Of a stretch of 64,000 nt of DNA, positions 17,047 through 26,600 are shown in pieces. This DNA is from Vibrio pacinii DSM 19139. Lineage in GTDB: Bacteria; Pseudomonadota; Gammaproteobacteria; Enterobacterales; Vibrionaceae. How positions within the stretch are numbered: position 1 is the stretch's first letter; every line of letters starts with the position of its first letter. The notes under the pieces are model-generated. The model made no database searches. It was not told the DNA's origin and saw only the letters and a program-made list of their open reading frames with translations. The stretch spans positions 164,902 through 228,901 of the forward strand of contig NZ_JONH01000012.1 of assembly GCF_000711795.1 (NCBI RefSeq). Reading direction: 5' to 3'. A program made the position numbers and the translations under genes.

Positions 17047-18963
17047 TTAACTTTCCTGTTGCATTGCTTCGAGCTCTTCCCAGCGCTCGAAGGCAATTTC
17101 AAGCTCCTGCTCTAGAGCAGCAAGCTTTTCTAATACGGCTTGTGTCTGATCGACGGGCTTTGAGAAAAACTCAGCGCTGTTAACTTGCTCTTGAAGAGAT
17201 TCGATGTCAGCTTCGAGCTGTTCAAGTTTGGCCGGAAGTACTTCCAATTCTCGCTGCAGTTTATAAGATAACTTCTTCGGCTTGTTGTTCACTGCACTCG
17301 TTTTGGGAGTTTCCTCAACCTGTTGGACGGTTTTCGTTGTTTTTTCGTTCACTCGCGCTTTATGAGACTGCGCACGCTGTTGCTGAGCATCATGATAACC
17401 ACCAACGAACTCTTCGATGACACCTTCTCCCTCGAAAATCCAGCTTGTCGTTACCGTGTTATCAACAAACTGGCGATCATGGCTTACTAATAAAAGCGTA
17501 CCTTGATAGTTGGCAAGCAAATCTTCTAAAAGTTCCAATGTTTCGATATCTAGATCGTTGGTCGGCTCATCGAGAACTAGCAAGTTATTCGGTTTAAGGA
17601 AAATACGTGCGAGTAGTAAACGGTTCTTCTCACCGCCTGACAGTGCTTTTACTGGTGTACGTGCGCGTTTAGGAGCGAAGAGGAAATCTTGCAAGTAACT
17701 TAAGGCATGGCGTTGACGACCGCCCACCATCACTTCTTGTTTCCCATCAGCTAAGTTATCAATCACCGTCTTCTCAGGGTCGAGAATTTCACGATACTGA
17801 TCGAAATACGCCACTTCAAGTTTAGTCCCACAATGCAAGGTACCCGATCGTGGCTCAAGCGTGTTCAATAGAAGTTTAAGTAGTGTACTTTTGCCGCAAC
17901 CATTTGGCCCGATTAGCGCAATACGATCGCCACGCATGATATTGAAAGAAAAGTCTTTAACAATCGATTTATTTTCAATCGAGTAACTCATATTCTTAGC
18001 TTCGAATACGATCTTTCCTGAGCGAGAAGCGTCATCAATCTGAATGTTCGCTTTGCCCTGCACTTCACGACGGTCTAGACGTTCGTCACGCAGTTTTTTC
18101 AAGGCTCTAACTCGTCCTTCATTACGCGTTCTACGCGCTTTGATACCTTGACGAATCCAGACCTCTTCTTGCGCTAATTTTTTATCAAACTCGGCATTTT
18201 GCATCTCTTCGACACGAAGCATCTCTTCTTTTTCGATCATGTAATTATCGTAATTACCAGGGAACGAGGCCAACTTACCACGATCAAGATCGACGATACG
18301 CGTTGCCATTGACTTAATAAAAGCGCGATCGTGAGAGATAAAGATAATCGAACCGCGAAAATCCTTTAGGAAATTTTCCAACCATTCGATGGTGGTCACA
18401 TCAAGGTGGTTGGTCGGTTCATCAAGCAATAGCACATCAGGGTCACACACTAGAGCGCGCGCCAATGCAGCCTTACGCTGCCAACCGCCCGATAAATCAG
18501 TCAGCTTGACATGCCCATCTAGCTTCAGTGCAGCCAAAACATTCTTAATTCGGTCTTCGTAACGCCATGCACCGGAATGCTCAAGCTGCTCTTGGATACG
18601 TGAAAGCTTATTAATATTTTGCTCTGATGGATCGACCGCGATGAGATCGAGCAGATCTTGATAGATCTTAATTTGATTGCCGATTTCCGCAACGCCACCA
18701 GCAACATAATCAAATACAGTTCCTTCTTGATTACGCGGTGGATCTTGCTCTAAGCGCGATACCACGACATCTTGAGTCACGGTAAGTTTGCCATCATCGA
18801 GCAGTACTTCGCCCGCGATCACTTTCATTAACGTCGATTTACCGGCACCATTACGGCCAACTAAACAAACGCGTTCGTTCTCTTGTAAGGCGAAGTCCGC
18901 GCTATCAAGCAAAGGATGGTCGCCATAGGCTAACAGTCCATTATTAATTGTAAGTAATGCCAT
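17047..18963 (-). CDS. uup: Uup, ABC-F family ATPase
   Basis: Soluble protein with two ABC ATPase domains and no membrane part, acting on ribosomes and linked to precise transposon excision in E. coli. Its 638 residues have Walker A motifs GRNGAGKST (about 37) and GPNGCGKST (about 350), signature motifs LSGGWQRKA and LSGGEKNRL, and Walker B LLLDEPTNHLD and LVLDEPTNDLD. A charged coiled-coil C-terminal domain (from about 560) is the Uup DNA-binding extension. The start overlaps the glutaredoxin-like gene by 20 bases, so the two are coupled. Confidence 0.95.
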   Translation of the reverse strand: MALLTINNGLLAYGDHPLLDSADFALQENERVCLVGRNGAGKSTLMKVIAGEVLLDDGKLTVTQDVVVSRLEQDPPRNQEGTVFDYVAGGVAEIGNQIKIYQDLLDLIAVDPSEQNINKLSRIQEQLEHSGAWRYEDRIKNVLAALKLDGHVKLTDLSGGWQRKAALARALVCDPDVLLLDEPTNHLDVTTIEWLENFLKDFRGSIIFISHDRAFIKSMATRIVDLDRGKLASFPGNYDNYMIEKEEMLRVEEMQNAEFDKKLAQEEVWIRQGIKARRTRNEGRVRALKKLRDERLDRREVQGKANIQIDDASRSGKIVFEAKNMSYSIENKSIVKDFSFNIMRGDRIALIGPNGCGKSTLLKLLLNTLEPRSGTLHCGTKLEVAYFDQYREILDPEKTVIDNLADGKQEVMVGGRQRHALSYLQDFLFAPKRARTPVKALSGGEKNRLLLARIFLKPNNLLVLDEPTNDLDIETLELLEDLLANYQGTLLLVSHDRQFVDNTVTTSWIFEGEGVIEEFVGGYHDAQQQRAQSHKARVNEKTTKTVQQVEETPKTSAVNNKPKKLSYKLQRELEVLPAKLEQLEADIESLQEQVNSAEFFSKPVDQTQAVLEKLAALEQELEIAFERWEELEAMQQES

Positions 18964-19183
18964 TGTTTCCTAACCAAATCTGTAACTGTTGTAAATCAAA
19001 CGGCCAGTTTAGCTCACTGCCGTGATAATGTAGCACTGGAATAGTGACGCCGTAACGAGAAAATAACTCATCATCAAACGCGATATCAACGATGGTAATA
19101 GATTCGTTGATATTAAGCTGTTGGGTGAGAGTCAGTGCCATCTCACATAGATGGCAGCCCTCTGTACTGAATAATGTAATCAC
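18944..19183 (-). CDS. Glutaredoxin-like protein
   Basis: A 79-residue thioredoxin-fold protein with the redox motif CHLC at residues 10-13 (FSTEGCHLCEMA), the cis-proline turn VTIPVLH and a short C-terminal helix. It belongs to the DUF836/glutaredoxin-like group. The start is GTG, with AGGTGA four bases upstream. It overlaps uup by 20 bases and starts 23 bases after the rlmKL stop, forming an rlmKL-grx-uup transcript. The substrate is unknown. Confidence 0.85.
   Translation of the reverse strand: MITLFSTEGCHLCEMALTLTQQLNINESITIVDIAFDDELFSRYGVTIPVLHYHGSELNWPFDLQQLQIWLGNNGITYN
19044..19056. promoter_or_regulatory. matS-like site with one mismatch
   Basis: GTGAC-GCC-GTAAC differs from the matS consensus only at the central base of the right half, the same change as the site before matP. 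It lies within the glutaredoxin-like gene. Confidence 0.35.
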
Positions 19184-19206
19184 GGCTCACCTATTAGTGT
19201 TTGTGC

Positions 19207-21330
19207 TTAGTGTTTGTGCGCAAGAACCCAACAATTGTGGATATGCTTATTACGTGCAAAGTCCAGTGGTAACGTTTGGTGCGAGATATTATTTGCAACC
19301 AAACCAATCTCTTCTAACGCTGCCTGATCCATTTTGAAATGACGTTTATTATTTGAGAACACGATAGTACCGTCCGCTCTCAACAAGCGTTTAAGATTTC
19401 TCATCAATTGGATGTGATCGCGTTGCACGTCAAAGCTTTGTTCCATACGTTTTGAGTTAGAAAACGTTGGTGGGTCAATAAAGATCAGATCAAATTGCGC
19501 CGTCGATGTCTCAAGCCACTGCAAACAATCCGCTTGCTCGAAACGATGCTGACGACCAACTTGGCCATTAAGCTTCATGTTCTCTTTGGCCCAATCGAGA
19601 TAAGTGTTAGACATATCAACCGTCGTTGTTGATTTTGCCCCACCACAAGCCGCATGCACGGTTGCAGAGCCTGTATAGGCGAATAGGTTAAGGAAATCTT
19701 TACCTTGCGCCATTTCACCTAACTTGCGTCGAGTGAGCTTGTGATCAAGAAATAAGCCAGTATCGAGATAATCGTGCAGATTAACAATTAGCTTAACACC
19801 GTACTCATTGACGGTTAGCGTTTCAGACTCTTGTGATAGCTTTTGATATTGAGAGCGGCCTTTCTGTTTCTCTCGAACTTTGAGTACCACTTTATTAGCA
19901 TCAATGCCCGTCACTTGAATCGCTGCACGAATAATATCGGTAAGGCGACGTTTGGCTTTCTCTTCTGGAATATCTTTTGGTGCAGCGTACTCTTGAATCA
20001 CTAAGTTATCGAGGTAGATATCAATGGCAACGTTATACTCTGGCAAGTCAGCATCGTAAATACGGTAGCAATCCAGTTGTTCTTTACGTGCCCATTTCCC
20101 TATCTTAGCGATATTCTTTTTTAAACGATTCGAAAAGTCAGGAGCAATCAAAGATTCAGTGACATTGTCACCTGTTGCTTGCGAAGAACGCTCACTGATT
20201 GAATAGTTTTTTTGGTGACAAGGTAACGCGCCGTTGTTGAGCTTGAACTGTTTATCTGCACGCATTCGCAAACAGCTAAGTAATTCATCAGAACTTGAGA
20301 AAATAGACGCCTGACAACCACCAAATTCAGCCTTGAGCTGGGCGCCAAATGCGGTATAGAGCGCGATTAAACCTGGATGAGTCCCCAAACGCTCACCATA
20401 AGGCGGGTTAGAAACAATAACACCAGCTTCAAAGCCTTTTGGACGTTTTAGTTTTGCCGCATCCGCCAATTCAAATTCAATCAACGAGTCCACACCCGCA
20501 CGGCGAGCATTGTCACGTGCAGTTTTGAGTACCCGTTCGTCGTTATCAAAACCGAAAAATTTAGCGTCAACTTTTTTGACGCCGCGTTTTGCCTGTACTG
20601 ATGCTTCGGATTTAACCTCAGCCCACAACTCAGGTTGAAAATCTTCCAGTACTTCAAAGCCCCATTTAGGACGATTAACACCAGGAGCCATATTCGCCGC
20701 CATCATAGCCGCTTCAATCAATAAAGTACCTGAGCCACACATCGGATCGAGGAATGATTTTTCATGCGTCCAACCACTGCGAAGGATAATTGCCGCCGCA
20801 AGTGTTTCTCTTAAAGGCGCGCGCCCCGACTCAGGACGATATCCACGTTGATGAAGGCCACCTCCAACCATATCAACACCAAGAATCGCTTTATCTCTGT
20901 GTAAACGAACGTGAATGCGAAGATCAGGTTGATCTTTACTGATCGACGGTCTAGGTAGGTTTTTCTTTTCAAAACTATCGACTATCGCATCCTTTACTTT
21001 CATGGCGCCGTATTGGCTATTACGGATTTCTTGGTTAGTACCGTTGAAATCAACAACCAACTTGTTTCGGCTGTGGAACTGATTCACCCAGTTAACAGCC
21101 GATGCGGCCAAGTAAAGATCCATATCATTGTTACAAGTGAATTCTGATAGCACGCGTACGAACCTTGAAGCCAAGCGGCTCCACAAGCAGACTCGATAGA
21201 TCTGTTCATTTGTCGCTTTAAAGCGAACCCCTGCTTGCACGGGTTTGGCGTTGCTAATTCCAAGCTTGGTCAGCTCGTCTACCAATAGGTTTTCAAGGCC
21301 ATTGGAGGTAACGGCAAGATATTGATGCAT
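19207..21330 (-). CDS. rlmL: RlmKL, fused 23S rRNA guanine methyltransferase
   Basis: Bifunctional enzyme that makes m2G2445 (RlmL half) and m7G2069 (RlmK half) in 23S rRNA. The 707 residues match the E. coli RlmKL length. An N-terminal THUMP region (about 50-155) is followed by a first methyltransferase domain with LDPMCGSGT and catalytic NPPYGERLG, then a second Rossmann domain with [13 protein letters not shown] and [10 protein letters not shown]. It heads the rlmKL-grx-uup run. The start matches the family N-terminus ([16 protein letters not shown]). A perfect matS lies inside. Confidence 0.96.
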   Translation of the reverse strand: MHQYLAVTSNGLENLLVDELTKLGISNAKPVQAGVRFKATNEQIYRVCLWSRLASRFVRVLSEFTCNNDMDLYLAASAVNWVNQFHSRNKLVVDFNGTNQEIRNSQYGAMKVKDAIVDSFEKKNLPRPSISKDQPDLRIHVRLHRDKAILGVDMVGGGLHQRGYRPESGRAPLRETLAAAIILRSGWTHEKSFLDPMCGSGTLLIEAAMMAANMAPGVNRPKWGFEVLEDFQPELWAEVKSEASVQAKRGVKKVDAKFFGFDNDERVLKTARDNARRAGVDSLIEFELADAAKLKRPKGFEAGVIVSNPPYGERLGTHPGLIALYTAFGAQLKAEFGGCQASIFSSSDELLSCLRMRADKQFKLNNGALPCHQKNYSISERSSQATGDNVTESLIAPDFSNRLKKNIAKIGKWARKEQLDCYRIYDADLPEYNVAIDIYLDNLVIQEYAAPKDIPEEKAKRRLTDIIRAAIQVTGIDANKVVLKVREKQKGRSQYQKLSQESETLTVNEYGVKLIVNLHDYLDTGLFLDHKLTRRKLGEMAQGKDFLNLFAYTGSATVHAACGGAKSTTTVDMSNTYLDWAKENMKLNGQVGRQHRFEQADCLQWLETSTAQFDLIFIDPPTFSNSKRMEQSFDVQRDHIQLMRNLKRLLRADGTIVFSNNKRHFKMDQAALEEIGLVANNISHQTLPLDFARNKHIHNCWVLAHKH
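20159..20171. promoter_or_regulatory. matS site (MatP-binding)
   Basis: GTGAC-ATT-GTCAC, a full consensus match, inside rlmKL. Confidence 0.8.
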
Positions 21331-21762
21331 AGTGATGTTTTGATTCTTTAAAAAAATGACCCCGCATTATACCTGACTCGCTTAGTTACTGTTAGCTCAA
21401 TCCCTTAATTCACCCTTTTTCTCTCTTCAATCGTTCAATTAATCATCAACATCTCGTGTCGTATTTTAACGTCATGCCAATGGAGTAGCTAAAACCAATT
21501 CTGTTATTCGATAAGCAATTAGAGCGAAGTGAATACTTATTCTTGCCAAAACTGGTCTATACCAGTCATTAATTTTTACGTAACAAAGCAACAGAAAATC
21601 GTCAAATGAGGAATTATTGGGGGATTACGCGAGATTTAAAGGACAGATATGAGGATAAAGACATTGCTTTGTCGGTGAAATTTTGAACTCATCTCACAAT
21701 AGAGACACACGCTGCTGACGATGATTCGAGCAGCTCGTCTCATTTAGGACGTAAATGATAGA
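21331..21762. other. Non-coding interval between rlmKL and zapC terminator
   Basis: About 430 bases with no convincing gene on either strand. It must carry the rlmKL promoter near its left end. The only structured elements I see are the palindrome at 21551-21566 and the zapC terminator just beyond the right end. Confidence 0.6.
21551..21566. promoter_or_regulatory. GntR/HutC-type operator-like palindrome
   Basis: ACTGGT-CTAT-ACCAGT is a 16-bp palindrome with perfect 6-bp arms and the internal GT-N-TA-N-AC pattern typical of HutC-subfamily GntR regulators (for example PhnR-, NagR/YvoA- and DasR-type boxes built on TGGTCTA-ACCA). It lies 221 bp upstream of the rlmKL start, with no obvious regulated gene beside it. 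A weak plus-strand terminator is an alternative reading. Confidence 0.4.
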
Positions 21763-21794
21763 CAAAAAAAAGCCAACTTTTTTAAAAAGCTGGC
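21763..21794 (-). terminator. zapC terminator
   Basis: GCCAACTTT (21772-21780) pairs with AAAGCTGGC (21786-21794) with one internal mismatch. Eight A residues before it give a U-run on the minus-strand transcript, about 45 bases past the zapC stop. Confidence 0.88.
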
Positions 21795-21836
21795 GGAAAA
21801 TGAAACAAAGGAACGATAATTGGGCTTACGCCTATC

Positions 21837-22382
21837 CTATCCAACCATTGAGATAGGTTGAACATGGAAATGGTGATTACATAATTGAATTCGGTCGTGC
21901 ATAACTTTAATGGCTTGGCCAAACTCTAGGCACTTAGAACTATTGAGCCAAAACGCTTCTAAATTGACAGAGGCACATAAGCTGGCGCTCTCACCCACTT
22001 CAAGCACTAAGAAGTAGCCATCACTGTAAGAGTTGTTAAGACGAATTAGGTCCCCTTCCTCAGGCTTTAACTGACCATCGGAGAGTGAATCAAAGAACCA
22101 GCTTTTAGGCTGAACAGGTTTATGAAAGCGTTTTGCAGCAACACAATAGAGCGTCAGTTCTGCTTGTTTTGGCTCACTGAGACCCAGTAATGAGATTTGC
22201 TCTTTGTATGTCATGTAAGCAGAGGCGTCATCAACTGAAAATTCATTGATACCAATCGCGCACTCGACAATCAACTTACGAGCAAGATTGGTTCTAAATA
22301 CCATGTTATCACCCAGATCAAGCATCAAGTGCTGCTCTGAGTCATCATAGTACCAGGTCCATTTGTCACTGGGTTTAAGCAT
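21837..22382 (-). CDS. zapC: ZapC, FtsZ-associated cell division protein
   Basis: A 181-residue cytoplasmic protein matching ZapC, which binds FtsZ and promotes bundling at the Z ring. Family landmarks are the N-terminal KPSDKWTWYYD, LMLDLGDNMVFRT and the conserved RFHKPVQPKSWFFD. It sits next to pyrD, as in E. coli, but each gene has its own terminator. Together with MatP, whose E. coli partner is ZapB, it puts two division-site proteins within 10 kb; the functional link is inference. Confidence 0.93.
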   Translation of the reverse strand: MLKPSDKWTWYYDDSEQHLMLDLGDNMVFRTNLARKLIVECAIGINEFSVDDASAYMTYKEQISLLGLSEPKQAELTLYCVAAKRFHKPVQPKSWFFDSLSDGQLKPEEGDLIRLNNSYSDGYFLVLEVGESASLCASVNLEAFWLNSSKCLEFGQAIKVMHDRIQLCNHHFHVQPISMVG

Positions 22383-22469
22383 CGTTCCATCTCTTTATTT
22401 GTAATGAATGTCGGTAAAACGCTTAATTACCTCGCCAATCAATACTCAGATTCTATGCGCTAATAGACG

Positions 22470-22503
22470 AAAAAAAAGAGGAAATGAAAGCTCATTCCCT
22501 CTT
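22470..22503 (-). terminator. pyrD terminator
   Basis: AAGAGGAAATGA (22476-22487) and TCATTCCCTCTT (22492-22503) form a 12-bp stem with one mismatch and a 4-nt loop. The eight A residues at 22470-22477 supply the U-run on the minus strand. It lies about 70 bases past the pyrD stop. Confidence 0.88.
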
Positions 22504-22536
22504 CTCGAGTGCTTAAAATTGCTGTATGTGTCCCTA

Positions 22537-22549
22537 GTGACAATGTCAC
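22537..22549. promoter_or_regulatory. matS site (MatP-binding), intergenic
   Basis: GTGAC-AAT-GTCAC is a full consensus match. It lies in the 3' untranslated stretch of pyrD, so no coding constraint explains the palindrome. This is the rightmost matS I found. Confidence 0.85.
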
Positions 22550-22573
22550 TTAAGCGATTAATAATACTAACTA

Positions 22574-23584
22574 TTAAATGTTTTTAACAATATCTCGTAC
22601 TAATCCAGGACCTTTATAAATAAAGCCTGAGTAGACCTGAACCAGATTTGCACCAGCCATCATCTTCTCTTTTGCCGCAACATATGAATCTACACCACCA
22701 ACACCAATTATCGGGATTTGGTTATTAAGCTCTTGATGCAAACGGCGAACCACTTCGGTACTACGTAATTGCACAGGTCGACCACTTAAGCCCCCTGCTT
22801 CGTTCGAATGTTTCATACCTTCGACAATTGAACGGTCTAGTGTAGTATTGGTCGCGATCACTCCATCAATCTGATTTTTGATCAATGACTGGCAAATTTG
22901 GCTGATCTCATCATCACTAAGATCCGGTGCGATCTTTAGAGCAAGAGGGACATATTTATCATGCTGCTTCGCTAACTCGGCTTGTTTTGCTTTTAACTCA
23001 ACAAGAAGTTCATCTAATGCTTCACCATATTGTAGTGAACGCAATCCAGGTGTATTCGGTGATGAGATATTAACGGCGATGTAATCGGCGTACTGATAGA
23101 CTTTATCCATACAGATCAAATAGTCTTCTGCACCCTTTTCGATTGGTGTGTCTTTATTTTTACCAATGTTGATACCAAGAACACAGCTGTATTTGGCTTT
23201 CTTAACATTTTCAATCAGGTTATCGACACCTAAGTTATTGAAGCCCATTCGATTGATGATGCCTTCTGCCTCAACGAGACGGAATAAACGTGGTTTGTCA
23301 TTGCCTGATTGAGGTCGCGGCGTGACCGTTCCTACTTCAACAAAGCCAAAGCCCATCGCATCAAAAGCTTCTATGCATTCACCATTTTTATCAAGCCCTG
23401 CAGCAAGTCCAACCGGATTACGGAACGTTAGCCCCATGCATTCGACTGGGCGATGTGGTAGCTGTTGACGATAAAGAAGATCGAGTGGTGTACCCGTAAA
23501 ACGTTTGAAGTTTTGAATTGCAAGATCATGTGCCTTTTCGGCATCAAGTTGGAAAAAGCCAGTTCTGGCTAGACGGTAAAGCAT
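22574..23584 (-). CDS. pyrD: Dihydroorotate dehydrogenase (quinone), class 2
   Basis: Membrane-associated flavoenzyme of pyrimidine synthesis that oxidises dihydroorotate and reduces quinone. The 336 residues match the class 2 length, with the amphipathic N-terminal membrane-binding helices ([19 protein letters not shown]) that class 1 lacks. FMN and substrate motifs include [23 protein letters not shown] and [11 protein letters not shown] with the catalytic serine. A perfect GGAGG ribosome site lies 5 bases before the ATG. Confidence 0.97.
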   Translation of the reverse strand: MLYRLARTGFFQLDAEKAHDLAIQNFKRFTGTPLDLLYRQQLPHRPVECMGLTFRNPVGLAAGLDKNGECIEAFDAMGFGFVEVGTVTPRPQSGNDKPRLFRLVEAEGIINRMGFNNLGVDNLIENVKKAKYSCVLGINIGKNKDTPIEKGAEDYLICMDKVYQYADYIAVNISSPNTPGLRSLQYGEALDELLVELKAKQAELAKQHDKYVPLALKIAPDLSDDEISQICQSLIKNQIDGVIATNTTLDRSIVEGMKHSNEAGGLSGRPVQLRSTEVVRRLHQELNNQIPIIGVGGVDSYVAAKEKMMAGANLVQVYSGFIYKGPGLVRDIVKNI

Positions 23585-23599
23585 TGTGCCTCCGAAAGA

Positions 23600-23623
23600 A
23601 AAAAGCCCCGTGTAAACGGGGCT
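23600..23623 (-). terminator. Terminator of NAD-glutamate dehydrogenase gene
   Basis: AGCCCCGT (23604-23611), loop GTAA and ACGGGGCT (23616-23623) form an 8-bp perfect stem followed on the minus strand by TTTTTT. It separates the dehydrogenase gene from pyrD. Confidence 0.92.
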
Positions 23624-23671
23624 GTATTATTCAATGTTTTACCGAAAAATTCAACGAATTAAAGCAATCGT

Positions 23672-26600
23672 TTACTCATTGGCTGAACAATTCAAGTTAA
23701 GCAGCATGAGTTCACGCAGTGCAACAGAGAACTTAGCGAATTCGTGCACTGAACCGACTTTGAATTCGTTGAGGATGTTTTCCCAACGGTGCAACGAAAT
23801 TTCGTTGGTCACAATCCAGTCATCTAGTGCTTTCATCACATCGAGATCTTCAGGTTCACAAGCACAGTTCAATACCTGACCTGTCAATTGACGTTGTTGC
23901 CAATCGAGATCTTCACGGAATGCAGCACGTGCAAGTGCTTGCCAATTATTATCGACCGCTTGGCCGTTAATCTGCTTCAAGAACCAATGCAACGACAAGC
24001 GATCACCAAGGTTGAAGTACAATTTCGCGGTCTTCTCAATCCCTTTTCCTGCTTCTCGAGACACGGTTGATATGTCAAGAGCTGAGTAGAGACTAGAAAG
24101 TCGAGCAACGTAATTCGCCAGTTCGGTACTAATTCCCTGTTCGATCCACGCTTGTGCCATATCGTTATGTTCTTCAACTTCCGATGGAACCAGCATCTGA
24201 TCAAGATGTGTTTTGATAGTATCAACATCAGCTTGATAAAGCTCAATTAGGGCTTTAACTGACTGTTTACCCTTGCGGTTGCGCAATAACCAACGTGACA
24301 AACGACGTAGAGTACGACGCACATAAAAGATCATGCTGTATTGTGCTTGAGTTGTAGCCTCATTATCTAGCGCACGAACCTGTTCTAACACTTTACCTAG
24401 GCCAAATATTTCACGAGATGCGGCATATGCATTGCAAATATCGACCACGTTTGCCCCGGTCTCTTCTTGCAGACGCGTAACGAAGTTACATCCCATTTCG
24501 TTAACCATTTGGTTAGCAAGTGCTGTCGCAATGATTTCTGCTCTCAACGGATGGTTGTTCATCTGCTGAGAATAGTTACGGCGTAACTCTGTTGGGAAGT
24601 AGTTAGTTAACTGCTCAGCATGGAAATCGTCATTGGCAATGTCTTCATGAACTAACTGCTCTTTCAATACCATTTTAGCGTAAGCCACAAGCACTGACAG
24701 CTCAGGACGAGTAAGTGCCATCCCTTGTTTTTCACGTTCTAATAACGTTTCATCATCAGGAATATACTCTAAGGCACGATCAAGATAGCCCGCTTTCTCC
24801 ATTGCATGAATAAAGCGAATTTGTTCTTTGACCAGTGACGTACCTTGCTGCTCAGTCACAGAGATTGACTCGGATTGGCAGTAGGCATCATCAAGAACGA
24901 TTTCGCCCACTTCTTCTTCCATCGACTCAAGGATCTTGTTGCGCTGTTTAACGGTAAGATCACCGTTTGCAACCAAGCCATTTAAGAAGATCTTAATGTT
25001 TACTTCATTATCCGAACAGTCTACACCGCCAACATTGTCAACGAAGTCGGTATTAACACGGCCACCATTGAGAGCATATTCAATACGACCGAGCTGAGTC
25101 ATACCTAAGTTGCCGCCTTCTCCGATCACTTTCGCTTTCAGATCACGACCATCGATACGCAATACATCGTTGGCACGGTCACCTACGTCGGTATGAGTTT
25201 CAGTTGACGCTTTAACATAAGTACCAATACCGCCGTTCCAAAGTAGATCAACCTTCATCGAAAGGATCATCTTAATCAGATCATTCGGTGCCACTGATGC
25301 TTTCTTAGTACGGAGCATTTTTTGGATTTCTGGCGTCAAGGCAATCGATTTTGCACGACGTGAGAAAATACCACCGCCCTGTGAGATAAGTTTTGGATTG
25401 TAATCTTCCCAACTTGAACGAGGCAGATTGAACAAACGGTTACGCTCTTCCCAACCAGACTTTGAATCAGGGTTTGGATCAATAAAGATGTGCATATGGT
25501 TAAATGCAGCTTGCAAGCGAATATGCTTAGAAAGCAACATACCATTACCAAATACATCACCCGCCATGTCACCCACGCCAATCGCAGTAAAGTCGGTGGT
25601 TTGACAGTTGATGCCCATTTCACGGAAATGACGCTTAACCGATTCCCAGCCACCTTTCGCCGTGATACCCATTGCCTTATGATCGTAACCGTTAGAGCCA
25701 CCGGAGGCAAAAGCATCACCTAGCCAGAAGTTATATTCTGCTGAAACAGAGTTAGCTAAATCGGAGAAAGTTGCTGTCCCTTTATCAGCGGCAACCACCA
25801 AATACGGATCGTCTTCGTCATGACGTACCACACCGGTTGGGTGTACCACCTCACCTTCAATGATGTTGTCAGATACATCAAGTAGTGCGCGGATAAAACG
25901 TTTATAACAACGTTGACCTTCAGCAAAGATTTCATCGCGACCACTGAACGTATGTTGACGCTTACAGACAAAACCACCTTTAGCACCAACCGGAACTATG
26001 ACCGTGTTTTTCACTTGTTGCGCTTTCACCAAGCCTAAAATCTCGGTGCGGAAATCTTCTTGGCGATCCGACCAACGCAAGCCACCGCGAGCCACTTTAC
26101 CACCACGCAAGTGAACACCCTCGATGTCGGGGGCGTAAACGAATATTTCAAATGCTGGTACAGGTTGCGGAATATCAGGGATTTCACTTGGCTTCATTTT
26201 GAGTGCTAGCCAAGGTTTATGCTGCTTATTGTCGTCAACTTGATAGTAGTTGGTACGTAACGTAGCCGTGATCATTTCCATGTAGCGGCGAATAATTCGA
26301 TCATCATCCAAGCTTTCAACATGATCTAGCTGCTCTGTCATCTTATTGATCAGATCGGTTTGACCTTTCTGACTACCCTTAGATTTTGGCTCAAAGCGCT
26401 TAGCAAATAATTCCACCAGCCCTTTGGCCAATTCTGGATAATGACTAAGGGTGTCTTCAATATATTGTTGACTGAATGGGAAACCGACTTGACGCATATA
26501 ACGAGCATAAGCACGAAGAATAGAAATCTCGCGCCCCGTTAATGAAGCACCTAATACTAAGCGGTTAAAGCCATCACTCTCGAGTTCTCCCGCCCAAATG

